Shown here piece after piece: positions 25,508 to 38,217 of a DNA stretch of 64,000 bases. Below the pieces are notes generated by a model. The model searched no databases. It was not told where the DNA came from and saw nothing but the letters and a program-made list of their open reading frames with translations. The stretch spans positions 50,716,491-50,780,490 of the forward strand of contig OX439128.1 in the NCBI GenBank assembly GCA_949318235.1, given 5' to 3'. Both the position numbers and the translations under genes were made by a program. Position 1 is the stretch's first letter, and every line of letters begins with the position of its first letter. This DNA comes from Ecdyonurus torrentis (lineage: Eukaryota > Arthropoda > Insecta > Ephemeroptera > Heptageniidae).

Positions 25508-26632
25508 TGTTTTTTATTGAAAATGTTTTCCCGTGTATGCACAGGCTATAATAAAGTAATTTTATTTAAGGATGATAAGAGAATTAAGTTTTAATTTTTG
25601 TTTATATATATTATAAATATAAGATCTTCCAGACAGACAGACAGACAGACTGCCAGCCGGTATATTAGCAAAGTTTCTTTGCTTGCTTGCTTACTTACAT
25701 GCTGTGGCGGCTCGCGGCCTTGATAAAAGCCCAGGTAATGCTACTTTGGCGGGCGAGGGGCGGGCGGTATACGGGGGATTCCATACTCAATTTTTTTGTG
25801 TCCACTTTTAATTTTTTTTTTCTTCTTCTCCTCTTATGATAAAAAAATTGTTCCCCTCCCCCCACCTCCTCTACACAAGTCTATGCTTTGTAACGTAAAT
25901 GTGTGAGTACTTGACTCATTTATTAAAAAAATTCTAACATGACGTTTTCTTATATTATTATTATTATTTAAACATTCAATTATAAAAATAAAAGTTTAAT
26001 AGCCTATTCACACGGAGCTTTATTTACACTATGCAATAAATAAATTGATTGCACGGAAATTTAATGGTTTTTGCACGCAATCAGATTTATTGCAACTTTT
26101 AAAATATATTACTGTGTGCAAATATAATATATAAAATTTATTTTTGAAAATAATTTGAATTATTATTTTATAAACCACTAGGATTAATTTGCTTGTATAC
26201 TTAAATGCTGTCAAAATCTAAATTATTTCCTAATTTGTATTACGGATAAGAACTTATCCTGGATTCGTGGTAAGAATTTTATCCGGATCGTGAACGGATC
26301 AGTGAAGTCCAGATCAATATGCCATATATGGTAAAATTTCTAAAGAAGAAATTAAAAAGGCTTTCGATGGGAAGCTTCGAAAATCAGCTTGCATAAGGTC
26401 CATTTTTTCATGCTTATATAATTTCATGCTTATCCCGATTTTTTTATCGAGATTTCTTTAAACAAGATCTTAAATAATAATAATAAAACAATAAAAAATC
26501 TATGGATAAAATTTCTGAATAAAAAAATGATCCGAATTAAACTATTCGAATCTTGATTCGGATATAAATTAGGTTAATTTTTTGCAGCACTTTTATAGTA
26601 TACTTGTTATTGTATTTATATATAATAAGCGA

Positions 26633-26673
<41 letters not shown>

Positions 26674-27720
26674 TTTGAGAGAGTAATTTTAATATTGATT
26701 AATTCTCCATGCGTTAAATTGTATTTTAATTCATATATCATACGTTTAATAATATTATATAGTTATAGTAATATTTTATACATCTCGTGATGGTATATAT
26801 AATTACACATAATCCCCCAAGGATTTGAATGTAATCCATTTCCATATGAATTACATATGCGTATATAATATATATATAATATATATATATATGACAAAAG
26901 TGACACTGTTTACATTTAGTCAACAAATTTAATTACATTAACTACTTTAAGTTGGAAAAAATTAAAAACGATTATTGTTATACAAATTGAAATTAAGTAA
27001 CATAATTAAAGAATAATAATAATAATAATAAAAAAGTTGTATTATGTTTAAATATTTGTAAAAGGTTAAGTGTCAAAGTATTTATTCTTTTAAATTTAAT
27101 GAGGGTTTTATGTAATGAACTTGACAGGTACTTAATTTTGTTTAATTTTATATATAATGAACTAATTTGTTTTATTATAATATACATTTTTATTCTCATT
27201 TTTTTTATCGATAAATTTAATAATAATTAATTAATTAATTAATTTTAAAAAAAAGCTTTTATAAGTTAATTTTCTTTTATATAGTATGCATGAATAAGAC
27301 ATACTCAAATAATTATTATTTTGTTAAGGGGTTTCGTTTTAAAGACTCATATATTATCTCCAGGATTTTAAAGTTGAATCCTTACTTTTTTTTTAATACA
27401 ATTTAAATCTTTTTATAACATGATGTTAAAAGCCCTTTACCATTTCATATAAGGATTTTAAAAAATAAATATGAAATTAGCATAGAGGGCATTATGGAAT
27501 TAAAATTTCAAACACCTTTTATTAGATGCATAACTTTGAATAATTTATATATTATGCATATTTTTCTTGCTGTGTAAAAATGCAGATTTTTCTGCGTATT
27601 TGATCATATGATCGCAATAACTATATAATATAATATTTTAGCACGAATTTATAAACATAAATATAGTTAATGTATTAAATTTGTCCTTTATAATAAATAA
27701 TATTAACCAATGAGTGAGAC
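25508..27720. other. Intron 1 sequence with a GC-rich patch and short microsatellites
   Basis: A CAGA tandem repeat lies at about 25630-25650, a GC-rich patch at 25690-25780 ('ggcggctcgcggccttg', 'ggcgggcgaggggcgggcgg') and (GA)n at 26634-26673. The patch may belong to an unrecognised element. The remainder is AT-rich filler with no supportable exon. Confidence 0.45.
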
Positions 27721-27972
27721 TTTTTTTTTTTTTATTTTGTATATAGGCTGTCACTCGACTCTATAATATAATCATATATAAAAAAGAGCTACTTATAGAT
27801 CAGAATATATTACTCCGCCCTCGTATAAATGCAGCTGCTTGCATGCTTGCTATATAGATGCAGTTTTTACTTATTTGTTACTTCACCTGCATATAAGACA
27901 CGACCTACATTCAATATTATATCTTTGTGACGTCATATATAACTTGATAATAAAAATAAACACGTGGATCAA

Positions 27973-28012
<40 letters not shown>

Positions 28013-28106
28013 GTTAAAAAAAAAGCACTTTGAAACCTTAGAGCTGTTACCGCGGGACCTTATACACATTACTTCGAAACCCTTGTCAACAGTGCGATTA
28101 GATTAC

Positions 28107-28110
<4 letters not shown>

Positions 28111-28149
<39 letters not shown>
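28111..28149. repeat. (CT)n microsatellite
   Basis: About 39 bp of CT. A (TTC)n run follows at about 28209-28233, and a poly-A of about 29 bp precedes it at 27980-28008. Confidence 0.95.
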
Positions 28150-28152
<3 letters not shown>

Positions 28153-28612
28153 GTAACATAAGATATATTTTATTAGTACAGGTAGCTAAAACGATTATGT
28201 ATTTTTTTTCTTCTTCTTCTTCTTCTTCTTCTTTCCTTACCGCAACCAAACATTCAATTTAATATTATAACAATAATAATCTATACACAAAATCTCATTC
28301 TTTGAATATTTTTGGTAATACTATTGTCTGATAAATATACGTGATTTTTTTTATAGAAAAAAAAAAGTGGTTGGTATTTTATAGTCCAATAAATATGTAA
28401 TAAAAAAATATGTCGTATATTATGTAATGTGTAGATGAAACTGATAGTTTGTTTGAAATGTCACATTTTTTTCTAACTAATATTAATTTTATATTTTTAT
28501 TTATTGAATAATAAAATGGCTTTAGTATTATATTATTATTTTTTTAAATGGTGAGAAAATAAGCGTGTATTGAAAACGATGACTGTGAGTGTATAGACAT
28601 CAATTAAAAAAG

Positions 28613-28613
<1 letters not shown>

Positions 28614-28663
<50 letters not shown>
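28614..28663. repeat. (CT)n microsatellite
   Basis: About 50 bp of CT. A poly-G run follows at 28757-28778. Confidence 0.95.
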
Positions 28664-28666
<3 letters not shown>

Positions 28667-29277
28667 TGACTAAATTATATCTATACGAAACAAAACCATA
28701 ATAGAAGGCATTGAAAGTAAACAAAGGCATATGGCATGGTGATAGGTGTTACTGGAGGGGGGGGGGGGGGGGGGGGGGCAATGACGTTTTTTTATTTATT
28801 AAAAACTGTAACAGAACCTTTATTTGTTGTTATTTTACCATTGTGTAACAGTTAACGCGCAACGACGGTATGTTTGTGGTGTAAAGTCCATTTTTTACAA
28901 GTGTCATTGCAATAATAAATGTTCAATGGTCATTTTGATTATAAATCTATACAAACAATTTGTACACTGCATACGCATGAGTTAGAGGGAACTATATATA
29001 CATACACAGTGCATGTATATATGGTATATATATGTATAAGATTAATAGCTATAAGTTGGTACTTTGGGATGCTGTATATAGCGGGGAAACAAAGCACGCG
29101 CCGTTCTCTCCCTCGCTATACATAACTGTTCACTTTAGCTTTTATAGTCGGTACCCCAACATGATTGAGTCAATTTAATATAATTTTTATTAATATTATA
29201 ATATTTTTACAGAGGAAGCAATGAATTGAACATCATTATATTATTTTATTGTGATTTTGTCTGTGTGCATGTAGTAA

Positions 29278-29280
<3 letters not shown>

Positions 29281-29339
<59 letters not shown>
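29281..29339. repeat. (TA)n microsatellite, target of the hAT-like insertion
   Basis: TA dinucleotides run straight into the left terminus at 29340 and resume after the right terminus (30864-30884). One TA array therefore appears split by the element. Confidence 0.9.
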
Positions 29340-29342
<3 letters not shown>

Positions 29343-30488
29343 TGGCGTAGCCAGGGGGGGGGTTTTGGGGGTTCAAACCCCCCCTGTGGATTTGGAAAAT
29401 ATACACAAAAATTAAAAAGTGAACAAAAATTTTGCAACAAAAATAGTATTTTAGGAGAAAAAAATCGTAAAAAATTTCTCGCTTCGCTCGAATATGTTTA
29501 TTATTATTATTAGTTTACTAATTTTACATTCTTCACTGATACATAGTATAGCGGTAGACACTATATGACTTTAAGGTACCAAATATTATGTAGTATACTA
29601 ACCAAACCATTAACTAACTAGATGTATCATTAAATATTTTAAATTTTCTGTTTTCCGTGAAAAAAAAAAATTATAAGTAAAAACTTCACAGTTTTCTAGC
29701 ATAGAATGGGTATAAAAATAAATAAACGACGTGATTTTAAAAGCAAAAGCGTACACAAAAACAAAACTTTCAAACTATACTAGTATAAGAAAGTTTTCAA
29801 AATATATTAAGTTTATTCTAGCCCATATTCGATAATTTTTAGCCAATTAGCCAATTTCAGAAGAAGAAAAAAAAAAAAAAAAAAAAAAGACTAAGATTGG
29901 TATAGCAAAAATTGCGTATAAGAGTTGCTGAAATTCTCTTTAGTTTTGATTGTTTTTTCTTTTATTGTAAAACAATAAATTAACTGACGGTATACTTTTA
30001 AACTTAAAAAAAAAAAAAAAAAAAAAAAATAGACTAATTAGACAAAACTAAGTCGTAAAATACAGCAAAATCTATACACTAAAAAAAAAAGAGTATTGAA
30101 AAATGATTTGAAGCTTAAAATTATTTTAGGGTTGTAATTTTGTATTCCTGAAATCATCGTTTAACAATAATGGAAGTATTTTCTGTCAGTAAAGTATAAT
30201 GATATATATTTTTTAAGTTTTTGTGTACTTCGGGATGCGGTCATCAGGTGTTTTACGTTCTGCGGGCTGCCCGATTTCAGCAAAATACAGCAGAATACAG
30301 CAAATCATAATTTTTAGTTAATTTTAAAATATTTTTTTTTATAGAATTCTTTTAAAAAATGCACCCTTAAAAATATTTTGAGCATCAAAAAATTGGTTTA
30401 ATGAAATATCCGCATTGCTTGATCAGAGTGCATTGCTTAATTATAGGCATTATATTTATAGCTTTTCTCTCCATTTCATTTTTATTAT

Positions 30489-30519
<31 letters not shown>

Positions 30520-30863
30520 GCTGGTCATATTGTGTTATTGTGCTACCACTCGATATTCCCAGTCAAAATTGACTAAATAGTTATAAATATCAAGTATTGT
30601 CTCTAAAATAAAATATTAAAAATGTAGCAAAAGGGAGTTTTATAATTTTGCATGTTAGAAGCAAATCCACATTTTGGCACGTCAAAATCTCAAACTTAAA
30701 TTTTACTTCATTTAAAATTAAATGCATAATAAACACATAAATTTCATCAAAAAAAGGGGCGTGGCCTCAAAAAATTTCGCGCCTGCGGCGGGCTTTTGGG
30801 GGCTTCGCCCCGGCTGGTTCAGTCCTGAACCCCCCCTGTGGTAAAATCCTGGCTACGCCACTG
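29340..30863. mobile_element. hAT-like non-autonomous element, 1524 bp, inserted in a (TA)n array
   Basis: The left end is CAGTGGCGTAGCCAGG and the right end is the exact inverted CCTGGCTACGCCACTG. Eight bases on each side are ATATATAT, consistent with an 8-bp hAT target duplication but uninformative because the site is itself a TA repeat. Subterminal sequence carries (G)n, 'gttcaaacccccc' and 'cgcctgcggcgggc', the last shared with the 555-bp element at 2680. The interior is AT-rich with 'agcaaaatacagcagaatac' and long homopolymers. No transposase frame is present, so it depends on an unseen autonomous partner. Confidence 0.82.
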
Positions 30864-31691
30864 ATATATATATATATATATATATTATTATTATTAGTAA
30901 ATAGAGGGGATAAAATACTTGTGGTAATGTGGTATGCAAATTATTATTTCTCTGTAATAACCGCTAATTATAATTAGGCGTGCCATTTCAAATGTCGGTA
31001 GTTCGTGTATTATGCTAATTATCACGCTTATTATATCTTGTATTATATATACATGCAGCAATGTATTGTCGTCTTAAGTGGCTTATATACTCAATGCTTA
31101 CAGTGACAATCAATGTTACTCAATCACGTGCAACGTGAGAAAGAAAGAAAGGAAAAAAAAAAAAAAACTTCTATACTAATTTTCTATCCTTCAGCATTGC
31201 AGAAGAATCCATTTTGCGTTTTTTTTTTTTTTTTTTTTTTGTTTGTTTGTTTGTTGATAACTTTACTTGGTACAAAAGTCAAAAAACGTAATAATATTTA
31301 TTTTAAGCCAATAATAAAAAAAAAAAGTCTTGTGTATATATCGTTTTCCGTCTGTAAAACCTATATTACAGATCACCTTAAATTAGAGCAAAGCAGATTG
31401 TCATCTGCAAGTTCTGAACAAATAATGTCGAGCAATTTATTATTATTATTATTTGTAGACAACAACTTCAATTTTGTAAGTATCAAAACTTAGTTTTTAA
31501 AACTATCCAATCTATTGAAACTGAGAAAATATAGAGTGTAAATAAAATCACTGTCTTCATAGATTTTATTATTATTTTTATTTTTATGTTTATTTATGAT
31601 ATTATGTTCTTTGCTGTGACAAATTTGTTGTAATATTCTACTTCGTGCCTTACGACATGACATGATTATGATAATACATTTATATACATAC

Positions 31692-31815
31692 GTTTAACAA
31701 AAATTATTTCTATTGGCATGTATTTAAATGGAGTTTTGCGTCAACTGAAATCTCCATCTGATCGCATTGTATGGCCACAAGCTAATAGAATTTAATTTTT
31801 TATGAAAGAAACTGT
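31692..31815 (-). repeat. MITE family I, copy I3
   Basis: Shares 'ggagttttgcgtcaactgaa' and 'tctccatctgatcgcattg' with the reverse complement of I1. The ends are diverged. Confidence 0.55.
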
Positions 31816-32269
31816 ACACCATGACACGATACGTGCCATTTTTATATGTGACAATATATAATAAAATTTTACATCACACTACCTGTACGTATATACTGTT
31901 AACTTTGATCAATTTTATCTTTAAAGTTTAAACATATACACAGGTATTGGTGAGGTTAATTTTTACGTTCAAATATTGACCTGTATTGGAGCAAATGTAT
32001 TGGAGCAAGATAATTATAGACTTTTAGTATAGGGGAGTGAGAACCATTTAGTATATGACCACACAATTCTAGCCTCGTGCGAATATAAATAGTCGTTAAA
32101 TAAATATAAAATGTTTTTATTATAAATATAGTATTTTAGTTTTATATTAATGGTAAACCAACCTTTAAAAATATTTATCTTGGGTGTAATAAATTATAAT
32201 TTTTAGTAATCAATATTTTTAGTAAAGTAACTCTGATTTTAAAAACCAAAATTTTAAACCTACTTTTAG

Positions 32270-32271
<2 letters not shown>
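31816..32271. other. AT-rich intron 1 sequence, nothing recognised
   Basis: No coding or repeat signal that I could support. Confidence 0.5.

Positions 32272-32272
<1 letters not shown>

Positions 32273-32344
<72 letters not shown>
32273..32344. repeat. (GA)n microsatellite
   Basis: About 72 bp of pure GA. Confidence 0.95.
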
Positions 32345-32347
<3 letters not shown>

Positions 32348-32734
32348 CAATTTTCTTAAATTAAAATGAGCGGTTTTGTTGTATATAAAACCCTCGCGGT
32401 TCGTTGTACTTTCTGTTTAGAAAACAAAAGACGTTTCATCAACAATAAAAGTGAGAACGATGTTTTGACAGCAATTTATTCATTTTCATCCTTTCTCAAG
32501 AAATTGTCTATATTATACTAACTTGAGTGAAGAATCAAATTTAAATGTTTTAATAAATATTTATATAAGTGTTAAGCCTTTTTATGACATTAGATTTTAA
32601 ACAGCTTATTGTATTATTTACATTTTATTTCTCTCTCTCTCTCCCTCTCTCCGTATATAACAAAAGCTTTATATGAATAATATAGTCAATATATTATAAT
32701 ATAAATATATTTTTTTATTACTGGTTGAATTAAC

Positions 32735-33591
32735 ATATCGCTTCTCACAATTCATTAAGGCCATACAGAATCTACTTTGAAAAAAAACAAAAATTGAAAC
32801 CTGCACTTTACTAGGTTGGGAAATCTACACGAATGCATACAATATAGCGTAATTGGTCTTAAATTAAAGGCAATACAATATTATTTTACAGGAATGTGTT
32901 AAAAAAATGTATTGCAAAATTTGACTCCATGGCAAGGAGAAACGTTTTGCAAAGTCGCAATTTTTACTACAGTGTTAAGAGAGCTCGTTTTTAGCAGGCG
33001 ATATCTCTATTAATATTAAAGATAAATCCATAGTGTAAGCGAGGAAAATTATCCTCATATCTTCCTATTTATGAATATCAAAGAAAAAAAAATTTAAAAT
33101 AAAATTTACAGGCGTAATTCAATTAGCTGTAAAAATGTAGCCAAAAACCAACGGCTTAACTTATATGAGTGAAAATGATAATGGAAGCGTAGAAGCGGTA
33201 ATGAAGAATGTAAAAGACTTTTATTTTGAAAAAGTTGAATTAGAAACCAATTTACAATTTTAAAAAAATTACGCATGTCAAAGTTAGGTAATCATACTAT
33301 AGATACTCCCCTTACGCCTTGACTCTTCATTTCCCCTCACTTCCAAGCTTGATGCATTTCCCTTTCCGACGGCATGCAAATGTTTTTCTACCTAGTAAAG
33401 GAGAAAAAAAAGTTTTTCTGTCTATACTGCCTATTCTCACTTCATTCACTTGAAATATTACAAAATATACGTTTATGTTATAATAACTTGCATTTCCTAT
33501 CACTTTTTTTTTGTATGGTTTATAATAATACAAGTAATTTTTCCTATACTTTTCAATTTTTATAAGCTATTAAATTATTAAAAATGTCATA
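32735..33591 (+). repeat. Left arm of element F
   Basis: About 857 bp, reverse-complementary to 34913-35772. The frames at 33327-33533 and 34981-35187 lie in the two arms and are not independent genes. Confidence 0.85.
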
Positions 33592-34061
33592 ATTTTTTTC
33601 ATTACTATACTTGATCACAATACAATATAAATATTCTTATATTGCTTGATTTTTCCCGATATTTATTAATCTTGCTATTTCTTTCAATAAAACAGTAAAA
33701 AAAATACTGTTTTGAATTATTTTAGGTCATTATCTGTACCAATTATCTGTATTTTTTACATTTTTAAACTTTTAATTTGAAAATAAATTTAAAGGAAAAA
33801 AAAAACATTTCTTGATGAATTGCACAATATAATCCATAACTGTGTATATTAATTCATATTTTGCATAAATTGTTTTAAAAAATCTGAGCGAATTACGGTT
33901 ATTCAAAATAAAAAAAAATACATAGATTCCAAAATAGACACGGTACACTATGTTATTTCGAGTCAATAGTTTAAGTTTTGATTAATTTTTGTAATAGCGG
34001 TGGTTGTCATGATGTTTTCATTTCCATGCATGTCACTTGCACGCGTCTCAGGTACATCGCA

Positions 34062-34253
34062 TCAATGTGATATAAAAAAAAAGAGTTTTCTAGTTTCAAA
34101 AACAGCTTCTTCCATTTTCAACAAAGGTAAAATCTTACCTGATAGTGATATGAAACTCACCTCTATTAAAAATGGAAGAAGCGGATCTTTTTGGTCACCA
34201 TCGCAACATTTTTGTGCGATACGCTCAGTTCGATGCTTTCTCGTCAGCCACTG
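34062..34253 (-). pseudogene. Exon-like open frame inside element F, unidentified
   Basis: On the minus strand a 63-codon frame without a start ATG runs from 'aacag|tgg' (34250) to TGA (34062-34064). It begins WLTRKHRTERIAQKCCDGDQ and continues KDPLLPFLIE. A consensus donor, GAG|GTGAGT, follows the E, and a second possible donor, CAG|GTAAGA, lies 21 bp further on. The first 30 codons are mixed in composition and not AT-driven, unlike the surroundings. It could be a relic exon of a transposase or captured gene, or chance. The plus-strand frame over the same DNA (34000-34293) is the competing reading. The local hairpin 'cttcttccatttt'/'aaaatggaagaag' also lies here. Confidence 0.25.
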
Positions 34254-34912
34254 TTACTTTGCTTCAATAACATTGAAGCTCCACGTCGTGTAACGCAGAC
34301 ACATATAAATATAAAATATATAAATATAAAAATATAAAAAAAAATAAATTTGAAAAAGAACTATTGAAGTCTAGCTTGATGTTTAAATAATATACGTACA
34401 TAAAGAAATTTAAAACAATTATTGCATCCAATTGAAGCAAATTGCGTTTATATTACTATATTTATGCAAACAATTAATATGTGAGCTTTGTTTTCGTTCT
34501 CTAAATAGAAGTTTTTCTTAAATATTGTTACTACAAATATTTAATTTCATATAATATGGTGAATTACCATTTATAAATAAGAAAAAATCTAAAAAAAATT
34601 ATGTTTAATTATAATTAATTCCACTGCAATCTATGTGAAAATGTTTAAAATAAAGCTTTGTACTAGAGTAAAGAAAAAAAAATTATTTCATTATTATAAT
34701 TTAGTTCCTTTCAACTTAAAAATAAATTCTATCTTAATAAATTTCATGTAAATTAAAAGGAAAGAAATTACATAAGAAATGGTTACTGATATTTAATTAC
34801 AACCCCCCTGCCCCCCCCCCCCAAAAAAAGGAAATTTAAAAAGTAATTAACAAATTCAAACAATGAAAAAAAATTACTAATTGTATTGTGGTTTAATCAT
34901 TAAAAGAAGGTT

Positions 34913-35772
34913 TATGACATTGTTAATAATTTAATATTTTATACAAATTATAAAGTATATAGGAAAAATTATTTGTATTATTATGAACCATACAAAAAAA
35001 AGTGATAGGAAATGCAAGTTATTATAACATAAACGTATATTTTGTAATATTTCAAGTGAATGAAGTGAGAATAGGCAGTATAGACAGAAAAACTTTTTTT
35101 TTCTCCTTTACTAGGTAGAAAAACATTTGCATGCGGTCGGAAAGGGAAATGCATCAAGCTTGGAAGTGAGGGGAAATGAAGAGTCAAGGCGTAAGGGGAG
35201 TATCTATAGTATGATTACCTAACTTTGACATGCGTAATTTTTTTAAAATTGTAAATTGGTTTCTAATTCAACTTTTTCAAAATAAAAGTCTTTTACATTC
35301 TTCATTACCGCTTCTACGCTTCCATTATCATTTTCACTCATATAAGTTAAGCCGTTGGTTTTTGGCTACATTTTTACAGCTAATTGAATTACGCCTGTAA
35401 TTTTTATTTTAAATTTTTTTTTTCTTTGATATTCATAAATAGGAAGATATGAGGATAATTTTCCTCGCTTACACTATGGATTTATCTCTAATATTAATAG
35501 AGATATCGCTTGCTAAAAACGAGCTCTCTTAACACTGTAGTAAAAATTGCGACTTTGCAAAACGTTTCTCCTTGCCACGGAGTCAAATTTTGCAATACAT
35601 TTTTTTAACACATTCCTGTAAAATAATATTGTATTGCCTTTAATTTAAGACCAATTACGCTATATTGTATGCATTCGTGTAGATTTCCCAACCTAGTAAA
35701 GTGCAGGTTTCAATTTTTGGTTTTTTTTAAAGTAGATTCTGTATGGCCTTAATGAATTGTGAGAAGCGATAT
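34913..35772 (-). repeat. Right arm of element F
   Basis: About 860 bp, the inverted copy of 32735-33591. The outer junction is '...gagaagcgatat' followed by unrelated sequence. Confidence 0.85.
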
Positions 35773-36975
35773 ATTCATGCATCAACAAACATTCTATACC
35801 GCACGATTGGAATATAAATGTTGTATTACATATTTTTTTTATAATAATATTTATTTTGTTTTATGTCATATAATATAATAAAATATATAATATATCTGTA
35901 TATTTATAATAATAATTATTTATAATTTATAGTATTGAGTTATTTTTTAATTGAAATATTTTATATTACTATAAATAAATGTTTTTTTTAATGATATAAA
36001 CCAATGATTTGATAAATTATTTATAAATATATATAAATATATATAAATTGGATGCTAATCAAGTATTCAATTAATTAAGTTGTCATCGTCTATATAAGTA
36101 GTAAGTATAAAAGGGGGGCAGGTTTTCTATTATTATTATTATTGTTGGCTGCGGTATGCGGTGCTTTAAAATATCCTTTTCATCTTAATTATGTATATAA
36201 TGTTAATATTTAACCTCTTTTCAAATAAACAAATATATATATGTAATTAATTAATAGGTGTCGTACTCTTGATTAATTAGGATAATTTAAAGTAAAATAT
36301 ATTTTTCTATGTATTTTTATGTGTATAGGCACGTGCTGGTAGCAGGTGGGGGATTATAATGTAAGTAGATAACCTATGTAATCCAGAGAGGATTCCCGCT
36401 GAAAAGTACTGGTCAGCTGGAGACGTGTATTGCGGGTCAAAATTACATTGATCAAATGGGCAACAAAATATAACTTCCAGGATAAAATAAATTGAAAGGC
36501 AACAGAAAATTGAATAACGATATTCTCTTTGGATTACCTATCTATAGAAATGCCTTAGGGGATTATATTAACCAGCTGATATCTGTACTTGATTATTAGA
36601 GAGAGAGAGAGAGAGAGAGAGAAGAGGCCTTGTAAGGTATACATAAAGTAAAGAGAGCTGATTTTCATCTGTGGTAATAATAATAATAATATGCAGTCAG
36701 TCAGCCGCGAATGTCACTTATATAGCTAAAACCGCACCACCGTTACTGATCTATTTAGCTTTATACATTGCGTGTGTACTGTGTATGTACTATGTATAAT
36801 ATGTGTGTGTGTGTGTGTGGCCACCGGTCTTACCTTAATAATAATATATAATGAAAAGACCAGGTGGTCTCTCTCTTATATTTGATCACGGTCATCTTAT
36901 ATAAAGATCTGCGGAGATTATTTTGTCACACTATAATTATATACTATACACAACGAAAATAATTTTAAGACACAA

Positions 36976-37006
<31 letters not shown>

Positions 37007-37050
37007 GTCTCGCGGTGACTTAAAAAAACAAAAAACATTTCCGTCGTCTT

Positions 37051-37055
<5 letters not shown>
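35773..37055. other. AT-rich intron 1 sequence, no gene seen
   Basis: Includes (GA)n at 36597-36622, a (GT)n run near 36801-36818, poly-T at 36979-37006 and a mixed-composition patch at 36320-36600. No feature was identified. Confidence 0.45.

Positions 37056-37110
<55 letters not shown>
37056..37110. repeat. (CT)n microsatellite
   Basis: About 55 bp of CT. Shorter CT arrays lie at 37534-37551 and 37937-37952. Confidence 0.95.
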
Positions 37111-37123
<13 letters not shown>

Positions 37124-38092
37124 GCAAACATGGAACCTCTAATTTGATATACCGTGAATATTCTAATTACATGAATGTTTAATACACACTTTATACGTAT
37201 ATTTTCATTGTTAAAATTTTTATTAGCCATAAAATATTAACGAGCTGTTAAATGGCATAATGCTTGGTTATTACTTTAACGTTATTATATAGTTTTGTTT
37301 TTTTTCTTTAAAACAACGCTATACGCAGCATGTTTCATTATATTATGGTCATGGATTTTTTTTTTAAACAAATCCTCTTATGTTTAATACATTTTTTTTT
37401 TTAAAAAAGCAAAAGAAAAAAAAATGTTGTTATTATTATTAAAAGGGCTTAAAACGTAAAAGGGTTTATTAATTAAAAAAGAAAATGTATATGAAGTTAT
37501 AAAAATAATCGTTTTTTATATGTAATTATTAAGAAACTCTCTCTCTCTCTCTTTCTTTCTTTCTCCCTTCTCTTGAAAAAGTTTATTAATCCAGGTACTT
37601 TGATATGAAATTAAATTTAATTGTTCTTTATATATTATCAACTTTCTTTTCTCTCAACTTTTATACATAATCAAATTATAACAAGATATAAAAAGTCTTA
37701 AATTATTATTGAAGTTAACATTTCTATATACCGTGTTTAGAATAATATAATATGAATAATAATAATATATAATGAGAAAAAAAAATGCTTGCATAAATAT
37801 ATACTTAACATTAATACGTATTATAATGTACATACATACATACATATTAAAAAATATTTTCAGTATAAGTTTTCAATATAGTAGCTTATTCATTTTTACA
37901 TCAAGTTTCTTGTAAAAAAAACTTCAAAGGGATTTTCTCTCTCTCTCTCTCTTTCTCTCTTGCTTTTCTTTCTTTTTCTTGTTGAAAAAGCACTGAGCGT
38001 ATAGGAAAAAGCTTGCGGAACTCAAACAAAAAAAAGTTTTTTTTTTAAAGTAAAGAAACGAAAGCAGGCAAGTTGAGTTGAGTGTATATAAA

Positions 38093-38093
<1 letters not shown>

Positions 38094-38143
<50 letters not shown>

Positions 38144-38169
38144 ATACACACACAGGGATTTATTTCGTC

Positions 38170-38212
<43 letters not shown>

Positions 38213-38217
38213 TAGAG
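38094..38217. repeat. (CT)n / (AG)n inverted pair
   Basis: (CT)n at 38094-38141 and (AG)n at 38174-38217 are separated by about 32 bp ('acacacagggatttatttcg'). This is a second, smaller instance of the opposed CT/GA arrangement seen at 5843-6151. Confidence 0.9.

Larger units (their letters stand above)
32735..35772. mobile_element. Long-inverted-repeat (foldback-like) element F, about 3.0 kb
   Basis: The left arm, starting ATATCGCTTCTCACAATTCA at 32735, and the right arm, ending at 35772 with the reverse complement, match for about 860 bp. They differ only at scattered positions, for example 'ctccatggcaagg' against 'ccttgccacggag' and 'gacggcatgc' against 'gcatgcggtc'. Weaker pairing continues inward to about 33630 and 34880. 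Between the arms is about 1.25-1.3 kb, including a mixed-composition stretch at 34000-34290. No target-site duplication is obvious. Foldback elements, long-TIR DNA transposons and an inverted segmental duplication are all possible. I do not recognise a transposase. Confidence 0.75.

Noticed and set aside
33327..33533. 68-codon frame, with a mirror frame at 34981-35187
   Set aside because: Both lie in the inverted arms of element F, mirror each other and have no recognisable motif.
34000..34293. 97-codon plus-strand frame beginning MVVMMFSFPC
   Set aside because: It has no recognised domain, and the minus strand of the same DNA gives the more exon-like reading. Neither is strong enough to call a gene.
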